A DNA stretch of 42,079 bases. Source: an uncultured Muribaculaceae bacterium (GTDB taxonomy: Bacteria; Bacteroidota; Bacteroidia; Bacteroidales; Muribaculaceae). Each line of letters begins with the position of its first letter. Positions within the stretch are counted from its first letter, which is position 1. The notes beneath the pieces were generated by a model that searched no databases, was not told where the DNA came from, and saw only the letters and a program-made list of their open reading frames with translations. Shown in pieces: positions 30,092-39,300 of this stretch. The translations under genes and the position numbers were made by a program. The stretch is taken from positions 1 through 42,079 of the forward strand of contig CAJTTA010000015.1 in NCBI GenBank assembly GCA_910579305.1. The letters run 5' to 3'.

Positions 30092-31984
30092 ATGAACGAG
30101 CTTGACAAAGCGCTCCATTCAGAGGAGAATGCAACTCCCCGTCCCGACATACAGGGGCAGGACACACCGGCCACTGATGCCGCCACCACCGAGACTGAAA
30201 ACATTGTTACAGAATCAGCCGCTCCGGCTGCCGATGATAATTCCGAGGCCTCAAAGACTGCCGAAGACCACCACAGATTCTTCCAGCTTTCCAAGGATGA
30301 GCTCGTGGCGACCTTGAAGCAGATTGTGGATGAGCGTGAAGCCGGTCGCCACAAAGATGTAGCCGCCATCAAGCAAGCGTTCTATGTATTGCGCAATGCC
30401 GAGCTCGAAGCCGAGTGCGAGAAATTTGCACAGGAGGCGGAAGAGGGAGAGGCTTTTGTATCGGCCACAGATCCGCTCGAAGTGCAGTTCAAGGATCTGC
30501 TCGGCGCTTTCCGCGAGCTCCGCACCGCCTTCCTTGCGGAGGAAGAAGAACGCCGCATGATTAATCTCAACAGAAAAAACGAGATAATCGCTCGCCTCAA
30601 GGCTATAGCCGCCGATATTGACAATGTCAACGTGCACATCAATGAAGTGCGCGAGCTGCAGGAAGAATTCAAGCAGCCGGCCGATGTCCCCCCCACGGCC
30701 GTAACCGATCTCTGGAAGACCTATCAGCTCGTGGTGGAACAGATATACGACTGCCTCAAGATGAACAAGGAACTTCGCGAGCTCGACTTCCGCAAGAATC
30801 TTGAGATCAAACGCAATCTCATAGAGCAGGCCCGGATGCTTGCCGAAGAAGCTGACGTGATCAACGCTTTCAAGAAACTTCAGGCGCTACATGACCTGTG
30901 GCGTGCCACAGGCCCTGTGGCCAAGGAATTCCGCGAAAGCATATGGGCTGAATTCAAAGAGGCTTCCACTGTGGTCAACAAGCGCCATCAGGACTTCTTC
31001 GAAGCCCGCAAGCAAGTGGAGCAGACCAATGAAGAGGCAAAGACCCGCCTCTGTGAAGAAATCGAGGCTATCGACATCAATGCCATACACTCTTTCTCGG
31101 AATTCGAAAAAGCCACCGAATCGATCAAGAAGCTTCAGGCCCAATGGAAAGAGCTCGGATTCGCTTCCCGCAAGGTAAATAATTCTCTCTATACACGCTT
31201 CCGCAAGGCATGCGATGAATTCTTTGCCCGCAAGGCTGAATTCTTCTCCAAGACCAAAGAGGAACTGGCTTCCAACCTTGAGAAGAAAATCAAGCTCTGT
31301 GAAAAAGCCGAGGCGCTTAAGGACAGTACCGACTTCAAGGCTACAGCAGACCAGATAATAGCTCTGCAGGCCGAATGGAAGAAAATAGGCAGCGTAGCAC
31401 GCCGTCACAGCGACGCTGTGTGGCAACGTTTCATGAATGCCTGCAATCATTTCTTCGATGCGCGGAAAAAAGAACAGGCCGGACGCCGCCAGGAAGAAAA
31501 CGAGAATCTGGCTGCCAAGCGCCTCGTGATCGAAGCTCTCAAGGCCATTCCCTCAGAGGCTACTCGCAATGAAGTAATAGAAGCGCTTAAGGAACAGCAG
31601 GCCCGCTGGAATTCCATAGGCCATGTGCCCTATCGCATGAAGGATAAGCTTCATGATGAGTATCGAGCTGCGCTTGACGCCGTGCGTGAGAACTTCGATC
31701 TGCGCGAAAGCCGTGCACGCATGCAGAATTTTGAACGACGCCTTGAATCGATGAACGGCGACGGCCGTCAGATGAATTCCGAGCGTGCGCGCCTCACCCG
31801 CGCCCTTGAGCAAAAGAAAACCGAACTCAAGACCTTTGAGAACAATCTCGGATTCTTCAACATCAAGAGCAAGGAAGGCAACAATATGCTGCGCGAAATG
31901 GAGCGTCGCACTCTCAGAATTAAAGATGAAATCAAGGAGCTTGAACAGAAAATCAAGCTCTTCGATGAGAAGGCAGCCAAATAA
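30092..31984 (+). CDS. DUF349 repeat protein
   Basis: This 630-residue cytosolic protein has an acidic, proline/threonine-rich tail at the N-terminus (about 1-60) and then tandem DUF349-type helical repeats of about 70-75 residues. Recognisable repeat phrases are LHDLWRATGPVAKEFRESIW, LQAQWKELGFASRKVNNSLY, LQAEWKKIGSVARRHSDAVW and QQARWNSIGHVPYRMKDKLH, each followed by a FF.AR-like segment. A partial earlier copy is near LWKTYQLVVEQIYDCL. The C-terminus (about 540-630) is a charged coiled coil (LEQKKTELKTFENNLGFF, EMERRTLRIKDEIKELEQ). The family occurs in several phyla without a settled function. No catalytic motif is visible. It has its own promoter. Confidence 0.86.
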   Translation: MNELDKALHSEENATPRPDIQGQDTPATDAATTETENIVTESAAPAADDNSEASKTAEDHHRFFQLSKDELVATLKQIVDEREAGRHKDVAAIKQAFYVLRNAELEAECEKFAQEAEEGEAFVSATDPLEVQFKDLLGAFRELRTAFLAEEEERRMINLNRKNEIIARLKAIAADIDNVNVHINEVRELQEEFKQPADVPPTAVTDLWKTYQLVVEQIYDCLKMNKELRELDFRKNLEIKRNLIEQARMLAEEADVINAFKKLQALHDLWRATGPVAKEFRESIWAEFKEASTVVNKRHQDFFEARKQVEQTNEEAKTRLCEEIEAIDINAIHSFSEFEKATESIKKLQAQWKELGFASRKVNNSLYTRFRKACDEFFARKAEFFSKTKEELASNLEKKIKLCEKAEALKDSTDFKATADQIIALQAEWKKIGSVARRHSDAVWQRFMNACNHFFDARKKEQAGRRQEENENLAAKRLVIEALKAIPSEATRNEVIEALKEQQARWNSIGHVPYRMKDKLHDEYRAALDAVRENFDLRESRARMQNFERRLESMNGDGRQMNSERARLTRALEQKKTELKTFENNLGFFNIKSKEGNNMLREMERRTLRIKDEIKELEQKIKLFDEKAAK

Positions 31985-32005
31985 GCGCCTCCATCACACC
32001 TCTCT

Positions 32006-32050
32006 GCCATGTGCCGCGCGATCTGCCTGACCAGACCGCGGGCACATGGC
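32006..32050 (+). terminator. Possible terminator or 3' stability hairpin after the DUF349 gene
   Basis: GCCATGTGCC pairs with GGCACATGGC, with inner GCG/CGC pairs and one bulged G. No T-tract follows, so termination is doubtful; it may protect the mRNA 3' end. Confidence 0.45.
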
Positions 32051-32157
32051 ACTCCATCATCTTATGTGAGCCGCCGCATTCTCTCGACATCATGCCGACA
32101 TGTCAATAAGGAGTCATTCCCTGAAAGGCTTAACAGCCATTCCCACCTATCTCGCCC

Positions 32158-33543
32158 ATGACTAACAACATAAGACTCGGACGTTATCTGCAAAGCATCC
32201 TCATTATCGGAGACTTTGCGGTGATCAACATCGTCTACTGGCTTACGTGCGCCTGCTTCAATGTCTCCCCCGAGTTCAGGTCGAAACTTGTGTTTATGGC
32301 CATAAATACCGCATTCGTGCCCTCGGTTCTTCTTTTCTCAGACATTCACAAAGAGCGCATCCTCTTTGCCGACAGGCTCATCTTGCAGGCATTCAAAAGC
32401 GCTATAGTCTACGGAGCCACCCTCTTATCCCTGTTCTACATACTCGATATATTCGATGTAGGCTGGGTATCGGGCATGTATTTTATGGGCATTAGCATGG
32501 TCTTCATGTGTCTATGGTGGCTTTTCTCTCAGCGCTTCCTTAAGAAGATCCGACGCATGGGCCTGAATTTCAGGCGCGTGGCGCTCGTAGGATCCAACAC
32601 TTCCGCCTCTCTCATACGTCATGAGCTTCAGGGAGATGCCGGCTACGGCTACAAAATCCTTGGCGTATTTGACGATGACCCCGTCAATCTGCGGAATTTC
32701 GATGACTTCTACACAGCCCCTCTCCACGAATTGCGAGAGTTCGTGAGGCTGAACAATATCGATATGATCTTCTACACCCTCAACGCCGATGAATCCTCCG
32801 CCCTGCGCAAGGTCATGGAGGCGGCCGATGAAATGGGGATAGAATTCGTATATTTACCCGATATATCACCATCGCTGCGAGGGCACTTCGTGTCAAGCCA
32901 TGTAGGCTCCGTGCCGGCTATGATACACACGGTTTCGCCCCTCAACCGATCGGTCAACGGAATTATCAAGCGCATTTTCGACATCCTCTTCTCTTTGCCC
33001 ATCGTGGCTCTCTTTCCATTGTGGGGACTGCCTATAGCCATAGGGATAAAATTGTCTTCGCCCGGCCCTGTATTCTTCACTCAGAAGCGCACCGGAATAA
33101 GAGGCAAGGACTTCTTTTGCTATAAATTCCGCACCATGAAAGTCAATGACCAGGCCGACAAGCTGCAGGCGACAGAAAATGACCCTCGAAAGACAAGATT
33201 CGGCGATTTCCTGCGCCGCACATCACTGGATGAACTGCCACAATTTTTCAATGTGTTGCTCGGCAACATGAGCGTGGTGGGCCCCCGACCTCACATGGTA
33301 AGCCAGACGATAGATTATTCTCGCCTCATAGACAAGTATATGGTGAGGCATGCCATAAAGCCCGGCATAACAGGCTGGGCGCAGGTAAACGGATACCGCG
33401 GAGGCACCAAGCACTTATGGCAGATGGAACGCAGGGTGGAATATGACGTATGGTACATACATAACTGGAATTTTTTCCTTGACATCAAGATTATTTTCCT
33501 CACCGTGTTCAATGCTCTGCGACCGGACAGGAATGCCTATTGA
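32158..33543 (+). CDS. Undecaprenyl-phosphate sugar-phosphate transferase (WcaJ/PglC-superfamily)
   Basis: This 461-residue inner-membrane enzyme transfers a sugar 1-phosphate from a UDP-sugar to undecaprenyl phosphate, starting a polysaccharide repeat unit. Four to five hydrophobic helices occupy about 1-130. A Rossmann-like CoA-binding-type domain follows (about 140-260, RRVALVGSNTSASLI). The C-terminal polyprenyl glycosylphosphotransferase domain (about 265-461) has KRIFDILFS, GPVFFTQKRTG, FCYKFRTMK, the catalytic Asp-Glu in TSLDELPQF and VGPRPHM, then KPGITGWAQVNGYRG. The length and N-terminal domain fit the WcaJ-type undecaprenyl-phosphate glucose phosphotransferases. It lies 24 kb from the export/sugar operon but probably feeds it. 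No promoter box is evident before it. Confidence 0.9.
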   Translation: MTNNIRLGRYLQSILIIGDFAVINIVYWLTCACFNVSPEFRSKLVFMAINTAFVPSVLLFSDIHKERILFADRLILQAFKSAIVYGATLLSLFYILDIFDVGWVSGMYFMGISMVFMCLWWLFSQRFLKKIRRMGLNFRRVALVGSNTSASLIRHELQGDAGYGYKILGVFDDDPVNLRNFDDFYTAPLHELREFVRLNNIDMIFYTLNADESSALRKVMEAADEMGIEFVYLPDISPSLRGHFVSSHVGSVPAMIHTVSPLNRSVNGIIKRIFDILFSLPIVALFPLWGLPIAIGIKLSSPGPVFFTQKRTGIRGKDFFCYKFRTMKVNDQADKLQATENDPRKTRFGDFLRRTSLDELPQFFNVLLGNMSVVGPRPHMVSQTIDYSRLIDKYMVRHAIKPGITGWAQVNGYRGGTKHLWQMERRVEYDVWYIHNWNFFLDIKIIFLTVFNALRPDRNAY

Positions 33544-33561
33544 CACAATTGCAAACATAAG

Positions 33562-33612
33562 TCATAACGAGCCGCGCCGATGCAATATGTCGGCGCGGCT
33601 CGTTATGATTTA
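33562..33612. terminator. Strong bidirectional terminator
   Basis: A perfect 19-bp inverted repeat (arms 33562-33580 and 33590-33608; core CGAGCCGCGCCGA / TCGGCGCGGCTCG) separates the convergent sugar-phosphate transferase and GNAT genes. TT and A-rich flanks lie on both sides, but neither T-tract is long. Confidence 0.8.
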
Positions 33613-33625
33613 AAAGATGTCAGGG

Positions 33626-34135
33626 TCATAGTTTAAGCTGCCCCTCGCAGCCATATACCATCGTGTGGAGAAGATGGGCTGTCATCTCCGCATCTACATC
33701 TCCGCGGCACATAAGCAGCATTGGCACGCTCGGCAGTCCCGGTGCATAAGGGGGCTGCACATATTCACATTCTGTGGCTGCGACAAAGCCATGACGCTCA
33801 TAAAAACCTATACGGCGCTGCGCCTCATGCGTCAGCGGCAATTCCACTTCCAGTATCACTTTCCCGGGGAGTGCATCTATAATCTCCCCTCCCACTCCGT
33901 GTCCTCGCATATCCGGATGAATGGCAAGGTGCTCCACATATGTCACGTCGCCGGGCAAAAGCCATGTAGTGATAAATCCCTTAAACACGCCGGAGTCATC
34001 ATATGCCTCATGTAGCCTCAGTCCCGCAGGCCGCGGATTCCACAGTCGCCTCTCTTCCACAGGAAATGCGTCTTCATACAGAGCCCGGACATCATCGGGC
34101 ATAAACGCGTCGGTATTCTCTATAAGCTTAACCAT
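33626..34135 (-). CDS. GNAT-family N-acetyltransferase
   Basis: This 169-residue protein has the acetyl-CoA-binding signature HPDMRGHGVGGEII (about 73-86, the Q/RxxGxG/A motif A), a preceding beta strand VTYVEHLAIHP and a following EVELPLTHEAQRRIGFYERHGF. The substrate (small molecule or protein N-terminus) cannot be told from sequence. An N-terminal LYEDAFPVEER is common in small-molecule acetyltransferases of this type. It is convergent with the sugar-phosphate transferase gene and downstream of the Omp28-like gene, with that gene's terminator between. No promoter box is seen before it. Confidence 0.82.
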   Translation of the reverse strand: MVKLIENTDAFMPDDVRALYEDAFPVEERRLWNPRPAGLRLHEAYDDSGVFKGFITTWLLPGDVTYVEHLAIHPDMRGHGVGGEIIDALPGKVILEVELPLTHEAQRRIGFYERHGFVAATECEYVQPPYAPGLPSVPMLLMCRGDVDAEMTAHLLHTMVYGCEGQLKL

Positions 34136-34154
34136 ATATCAATTCTAATAAAAT

Positions 34155-34194
34155 GAAAGGATATGGATGTTATGAACACGATCCATATCCTTTC
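34155..34194 (-). terminator. Terminator of the Omp28-like gene
   Basis: A perfect 14-bp stem GAAAGGATATGGAT / ATCCATATCCTTTC lies about 50 bp past the stop; on the minus strand ATTTTATTAGAATT follows. Confidence 0.75.
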
Positions 34195-34240
34195 CGTATA
34201 ACCTATTGATTTAGTCCTTATGAACAGACTATTGCCGAAG

Positions 34241-36235
34241 TTACATCATGAACTTGTGGAAGTAAGCATCATTGCCGTTGGAGAGGCGCACGATAACAAG
34301 GCCGCGATAACCGATCGGAGCAATTGACTCCTCTGCTCCATTAAGGGTCTTGCGGGCAAGGAGGCGTCCGTCGGCAGAATACAGTTCTGCCACAGTGCCG
34401 GCTTCTCCGTTGACAAGTATCACGTCGCCCTGACGCTTCGCCGACAAAGAGGATGCCGTGTTAACTTCTTCCACGCCAAGATATTTGTCGAACTGATCAT
34501 ACTTCATCTTGTTGGCGGCCATTATCTCACCGGTAAGACCGTCAAGAATTATGACTACTACTGAAGTCTTGGTCATATCCTGCACACCGAAGCCATTGGG
34601 CATAGTCTGCATGGGCACGTCGAATGTGATGGAATATATCTCGGGCTCATCAGCTTTCATCACATTATTGAGCGGGCATCCGTTACCCTGCCAGTCGGGC
34701 CAGCAGCCGAGACCTACGTGATTAAAGCGATAACCGGGTATGGCCCCATCGCCTTTTGTAAATATCTGCACATAAGGCGTCAATTCAGCTCTGTTCTCAT
34801 CTGTAATGCCAAATGACGCGAGCTGCGCTTCAGTGAAGCGGTTATAATAGTTATGCTGAGTCCAGGCGGCATTGTCGCCGTAGAGACCATCGGCGAGGAG
34901 AAGCACGGCGGCCTTGTAATTGGCATTGTTTACATCAAGGCTCACCTGCGGCTTGAAATTGACAGTGATCTTATTGTCTTCCGTATAATAGTATGTCTGC
35001 TCTATATTCACACCTATGGGAGACTCATCTTCAAGCAGCGTAAGAACGTCTTTCTCAAGGTTGAGAATATGATTGGCCTGAGTCTTCACCGAACGGTTGA
35101 GTATAGCAAACGGATAACCGCCTCCCGGGTTAAGGGCAGAGAGCATCTGATTAGGATAGGTCGGGCCGGTCATTACTCCCGAAGCATAACTGCCTCCGTT
35201 GGCAGCTATACCGATAAAGCGATCGGGATATTTATCCATGAGATATTCCATGAATGAGAAGCCTAACGGACAGAAGCCACAGCCTATGCCTGTACCTTCC
35301 TCTTCCACCACTGTGCGGGGGAAGCCCCAGTTGCAGCCCACGCTCGCTGAAAGCTCCACGCAGGGGACATTGGGAATATTGGGGGTGACGCGTATCGTGT
35401 AATCCACAGATTCCCCGTAGTGGAGGTCAAGCTTGTCGGGGAATGAGAATTTGTATTCATTATACACATTTGAGAGCTCGCGGGTGTTGGAATAGGTGGA
35501 ATATACCTTGCCGTCTATGATAAGCTCGGCAGTGAAACCCTTGCAGGCCACCGGGGTGCGCAGTTTGGCTGCACAACGTATGGCATACTCGCCCTCTTCG
35601 ATATACAGGCTCTCTGACAGGATTCCCAATTCTGCCTGATATTTTACAATCTTGAAATCGCCGAGGCACACCATGCCGGCATTCTGGCCACGGTTGACAA
35701 AGGCGATATATACATCCTGGCCGGAATAGGCGGAAAGAGGAATCACCTGCTCTGTCACCGTCACGCCATTTACTTTGCTGTCGGCCTTGAGCTTATATGA
35801 CTTGATGGGAGCGTTCTTCATGAAGTCTTCCTTGGTATTACCCTCGGAGGATACGTATACCTCAAACGCATTTGTAATATTCGTGTATGCCGGATTGAGG
35901 TTATATATCGTGAACGAGAGCATGCCGCCACAATCGGGAATTGAGATCTGAGGAGTGACAAGACCGGCATCGGCCACCTGATTATCATCGGCAAACGATG
36001 AGCAGGAAGACGCGTAGGTGTGGCCATTGTTCATAGTGAGGAGACTCCAGCCTATGCCGTCAAAGAATTGAGAGACAGCAGCGGCAGGAGTATATGGCTC
36101 ACACCATGTAGTGAACGGGGCGAGGCCCGAATTGTCATCAAACTGATGAGAGAAGAACGTGAGATCTGCCACAGACTGCGCCGAAGCCATCAGGCCTATA
36201 GAGCATGCAGCAGCAAGGAGTAGCTGTTTTTTCAT
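34241..36235 (-). CDS. Omp28-like secreted protein with thioredoxin-like CxxC and T9SS-like tail
   Basis: This 664-residue protein has a signal peptide (1-19, MKKQLLLAAACSIGLMASA). A choice-of-anchor J-like module covers about 25-200. A beta-rich linker is at about 205-300. An Omp28-type domain begins near residue 305 with VEEEGTGIGCGFCPLG; Cys319-Gly-Phe-Cys322 sits where Omp28 relatives carry a thioredoxin-like CxxC. The last 65 residues (LYSADGRLLARKTL, APIGYRGLVIVRLSNG, FHKFMM) resemble a C-terminal sorting domain of the type IX pathway. It is likely exported to the surface or beyond. Redox activity is possible but unproven. The gene has its own promoter and terminator and follows the alpha-2-macroglobulin-like gene. 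Confidence 0.83.
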   Translation of the reverse strand: MKKQLLLAAACSIGLMASAQSVADLTFFSHQFDDNSGLAPFTTWCEPYTPAAAVSQFFDGIGWSLLTMNNGHTYASSCSSFADDNQVADAGLVTPQISIPDCGGMLSFTIYNLNPAYTNITNAFEVYVSSEGNTKEDFMKNAPIKSYKLKADSKVNGVTVTEQVIPLSAYSGQDVYIAFVNRGQNAGMVCLGDFKIVKYQAELGILSESLYIEEGEYAIRCAAKLRTPVACKGFTAELIIDGKVYSTYSNTRELSNVYNEYKFSFPDKLDLHYGESVDYTIRVTPNIPNVPCVELSASVGCNWGFPRTVVEEEGTGIGCGFCPLGFSFMEYLMDKYPDRFIGIAANGGSYASGVMTGPTYPNQMLSALNPGGGYPFAILNRSVKTQANHILNLEKDVLTLLEDESPIGVNIEQTYYYTEDNKITVNFKPQVSLDVNNANYKAAVLLLADGLYGDNAAWTQHNYYNRFTEAQLASFGITDENRAELTPYVQIFTKGDGAIPGYRFNHVGLGCWPDWQGNGCPLNNVMKADEPEIYSITFDVPMQTMPNGFGVQDMTKTSVVVIILDGLTGEIMAANKMKYDQFDKYLGVEEVNTASSLSAKRQGDVILVNGEAGTVAELYSADGRLLARKTLNGAEESIAPIGYRGLVIVRLSNGNDAYFHKFMM

Positions 36236-36287
36236 ATAATTAGAATGTTAGAGATATTTTAGGTAGATATAAATAGTTTTCTACGGG

Positions 36288-36318
36288 CAAAGGTAATAAA
36301 AAAAAATAAGCGGGCAAA
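36288..36318 (-). promoter_or_regulatory. Promoter of the Omp28-like gene (TTTG-N19-TACCTTTG)
   Basis: On the minus strand TTTG (36318-36315) and TACCTTTG (36295-36288) are spaced by 19 nt, both full consensus matches. The -33 box lies inside the stem of the upstream gene's terminator. Confidence 0.75.
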
Positions 36319-36330
36319 AATTTTGCCCGC
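36310..36330 (-). terminator. Terminator of the alpha-2-macroglobulin-like gene
   Basis: GCGGGCAAAA pairs with TTTTGCCCGC; the G/C half (GCGGGC) forms the stable stem. On the minus strand TTATTTTTTTTTATT follows. It lies 34 bp past the stop codon. Confidence 0.8.
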
Positions 36331-36363
36331 CGATGTACTAATTTTACAGGAATACCTGTTTTT

Positions 36364-39300
36364 TTAACGTGTCACTTTTATTTCCAAGCCACTGGAATGT
36401 GCCGAGAGCATCGGCGCATAAAGGCTTTGTAGGGTGGCTATGCCTGCTGCGTAGCTGCCGTCGCCCTCAGCATAGCACTCATATTCTATAAGGAATTTAC
36501 CCTTGGGCAGATGCGGGATAAAGAGATTGGTGGCACCCTGGCGCACTTCTCGGTAATAGAACACTTCTCCCTCAGCCTTATACCCTGAGAGCTGGTCGAC
36601 AGGCACGAGACATGCAGCCTGCTCATCAGTGATCACGGCATAGTCTATAGCCCGTGCGGAGGTCACTGTAAGCTGTACCCGCACCTTGGCTCCCTGCCTG
36701 ATAGGCCCGCTGCCGGGAAGACGCGTATGGACGCCTGTGGAATCTTCCTCTACTACAAGCAGTCGCTTGGTAATAGTGACATCACTCATGCTGAAATCCT
36801 TTATAGCCGCTATCGGCTCTATGCGGCGTGTGGCCACTCCGCCCCAGGCCGGGCCGTCACTTGAGCGATGAATTGTGATCTCTGCTCCGGATGCCTGCTC
36901 CGCATTCAGGGGGATAGTGACCGCTCCTGTAAGATAATCTCTTCTGTCAGCCTTAAGAAGAGTCCCGTTCATGCGTATTTCTGCAGGTGAAGAGGTTGCT
37001 GTCCATGTGGAATTACTCAGAATGCCGCTTATTACTTCTGCAAGACGGCAATCGGAACCCCAGTCCTGTGCCTGGCGTTCAAGAAGCAGCCATTGTTTCA
37101 GTTTATCTATTGATGGAGAAGAGGGATCAACCTCGGTAAAGGCTTGAAGCACACGTGCCGTGACAAACATGGGACTATGAGAAGTCCAGTCTGAGCGAAG
37201 ATTGTCATACCACATGCCTCGCTCCGGAGAATATGAGGCTCGCTGTGAGAACGACTCCAGAATCTCTGTCGCAATGGATTTCCGTCCCTCTCGGAAAAGC
37301 AGGACGGCTGCTGTGGCGGCATCATCTATGTCGTAGGTCTTCCATCCCGTCGCAATTTTGGAAATTGCCTTGTTCTTAATAGGGAGCATGGAGGCCGAGG
37401 GAGCGACATCAGTAAAGAAACTACGCACATATAGCCATTCCAGTAGGCTCTCCGTATTATAATCCTTGCTTTTCTTATAATCGGCCACGATCTCTTTTTC
37501 AATATACTCTATGGCCTTTTTCTCAGCCTTTGCAAGCGAGGGTGCTGATGGCGTGAATCCCAGGCCTTTGAGGGAGGCAAGGCGTGAGAGTACCTGCTCT
37601 GTCATGAACATTGAAGAACTCATGCCGGGACACCAACTCCATCCTCCGTCTCGGTTCTGTCGGTCGAGCAAGTTCTTGACGGCCTCTGCAATGGCATCAT
37701 CGGCTTTAGCGGCATCAAGCAGATTGACCAGTTGCTGCATGCGCAGGGTCTCTGAGGATGCGTTCATCACCCATGGAGTGGAAGACAATGCTACCGTCTG
37801 CAGTTCCGGCGAACGGCTTAAGGCCGACACCAGAGTGGAGTCGCCGCTTTCTCGCCACTGTGCGACAGCCTCGCCAAGTTGCGGATAGCGACGGATGAGG
37901 CCTACAGCTATAGCATTGCCATACAAGGCATTGACCGATGAAAGAATTCCTGCATCTTTTGGCATTGTGAGATCAGGAAGTGCGGTGACGCAATACCACA
38001 CCGGATTATCGCAATATTGCAGAGTCACCATGGAGGAAGGGGTGAGTGCGGGAACCTTTACCGACATCGCTGTTTCTCCTGGTGCAATATAGAATGGATA
38101 AGACTCTGTGACAGGCGATGAGGATGGCAGAATACTTATCAGATTCTGCTCGCCGTCGGAATAATTTCCGGATCTCGCACTGACTCTATATCCTATAAAC
38201 TGAAGGTTATCCGGCACCTGGAATGGCGCTGTTATGACTTTGCTGCCTTTGGCATCCACTTTCTCGGGAGCAAAATTGATGGATAATACTGTCTCTTGAG
38301 TGATGGGGTCGAAAATTGTCATTTCCGCTTCCATCATAGCCTCCCCGTCAGTATTATTAAAGATTGTGGCCGAGAGTGTGGCGTCATCGCCTGTGCGCAG
38401 GAAGCTCGGAGAGACTGCCTGAACCATGACGGGCTTGGATGCCACAGTGGTGAGAGTGGAATGACAGATGCTCAATGACGGATTATAAGCCATGAGCTGA
38501 AGCTGCCATGTCGTGTTGAAATCAGGGGCATCAAAGCTTATTTCAAGATTGCCTTCGGCATCGGTAGAAAGAGCCGGCTTAAACCAGGCAAGCGGCATAT
38601 CGGACGGTCGGAAACGCTGAGTATCTTCAGAAGATGCTGCTGATGTGCCATCCTCCGCTTCTACCGTAACGGCCTCCTCGGCAACAGCATCATTCTCTAC
38701 CGCGCTCTCAGCTACCGCACCTCTTATCTTCAGCTCCTGCTTCCGAGCTGAATTGCCGGCAGCTGTGGGGGCCGCCATGCCGGCAGCAGAATAAAGCATG
38801 CCTCGAGATACATATACCACAGGATACAGTGACTGATTATAGGTGTTGAGTGCAGGCACATGTATGCCGGGCACTGTGAGTGGCTTATATGATGAAAGCA
38901 TGTATATATTGCTGCGGGAGCCTGTGGCAAAAGTCAAGTATTGAGAACCGAGCATATTGTCTCGGTATATCCCCCACTTCCAAGAGAACGGAGTGAGGGC
39001 ATTGAGAGCCTTGTCAGAGAGGGTGGCTATAACCGGAATAGATGATGCGGTATTCTCCGGGCCTGTCGCCTTATAAGTAAATATCCATCGCTCTTTGCCT
39101 CCGGCCATAATGTGATCGCGGAAGGATTTCACTTCCATCTCGAGAGCCTCTTCGGGCGGACATACGGTCACCATCTCTTCACTTGTCTCGGCATTTCTGA
39201 CTGTGAAGAAACGTACAAAGGTTGTGTTGCCTCGCTGTGGGGCCGGCACTTCCACATAAGTATTCCGGTCTTCAATCCCGATAGCGGATGATGATATAAT

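Noticed and set aside
36346..36365. ACAGG-AATA-CCTGT followed by six T on the plus strand
   Set aside because: It looks like a plus-strand terminator, but it abuts the stop codon of a minus-strand gene and no plus-strand transcript is expected; the 5-bp stem is weak.
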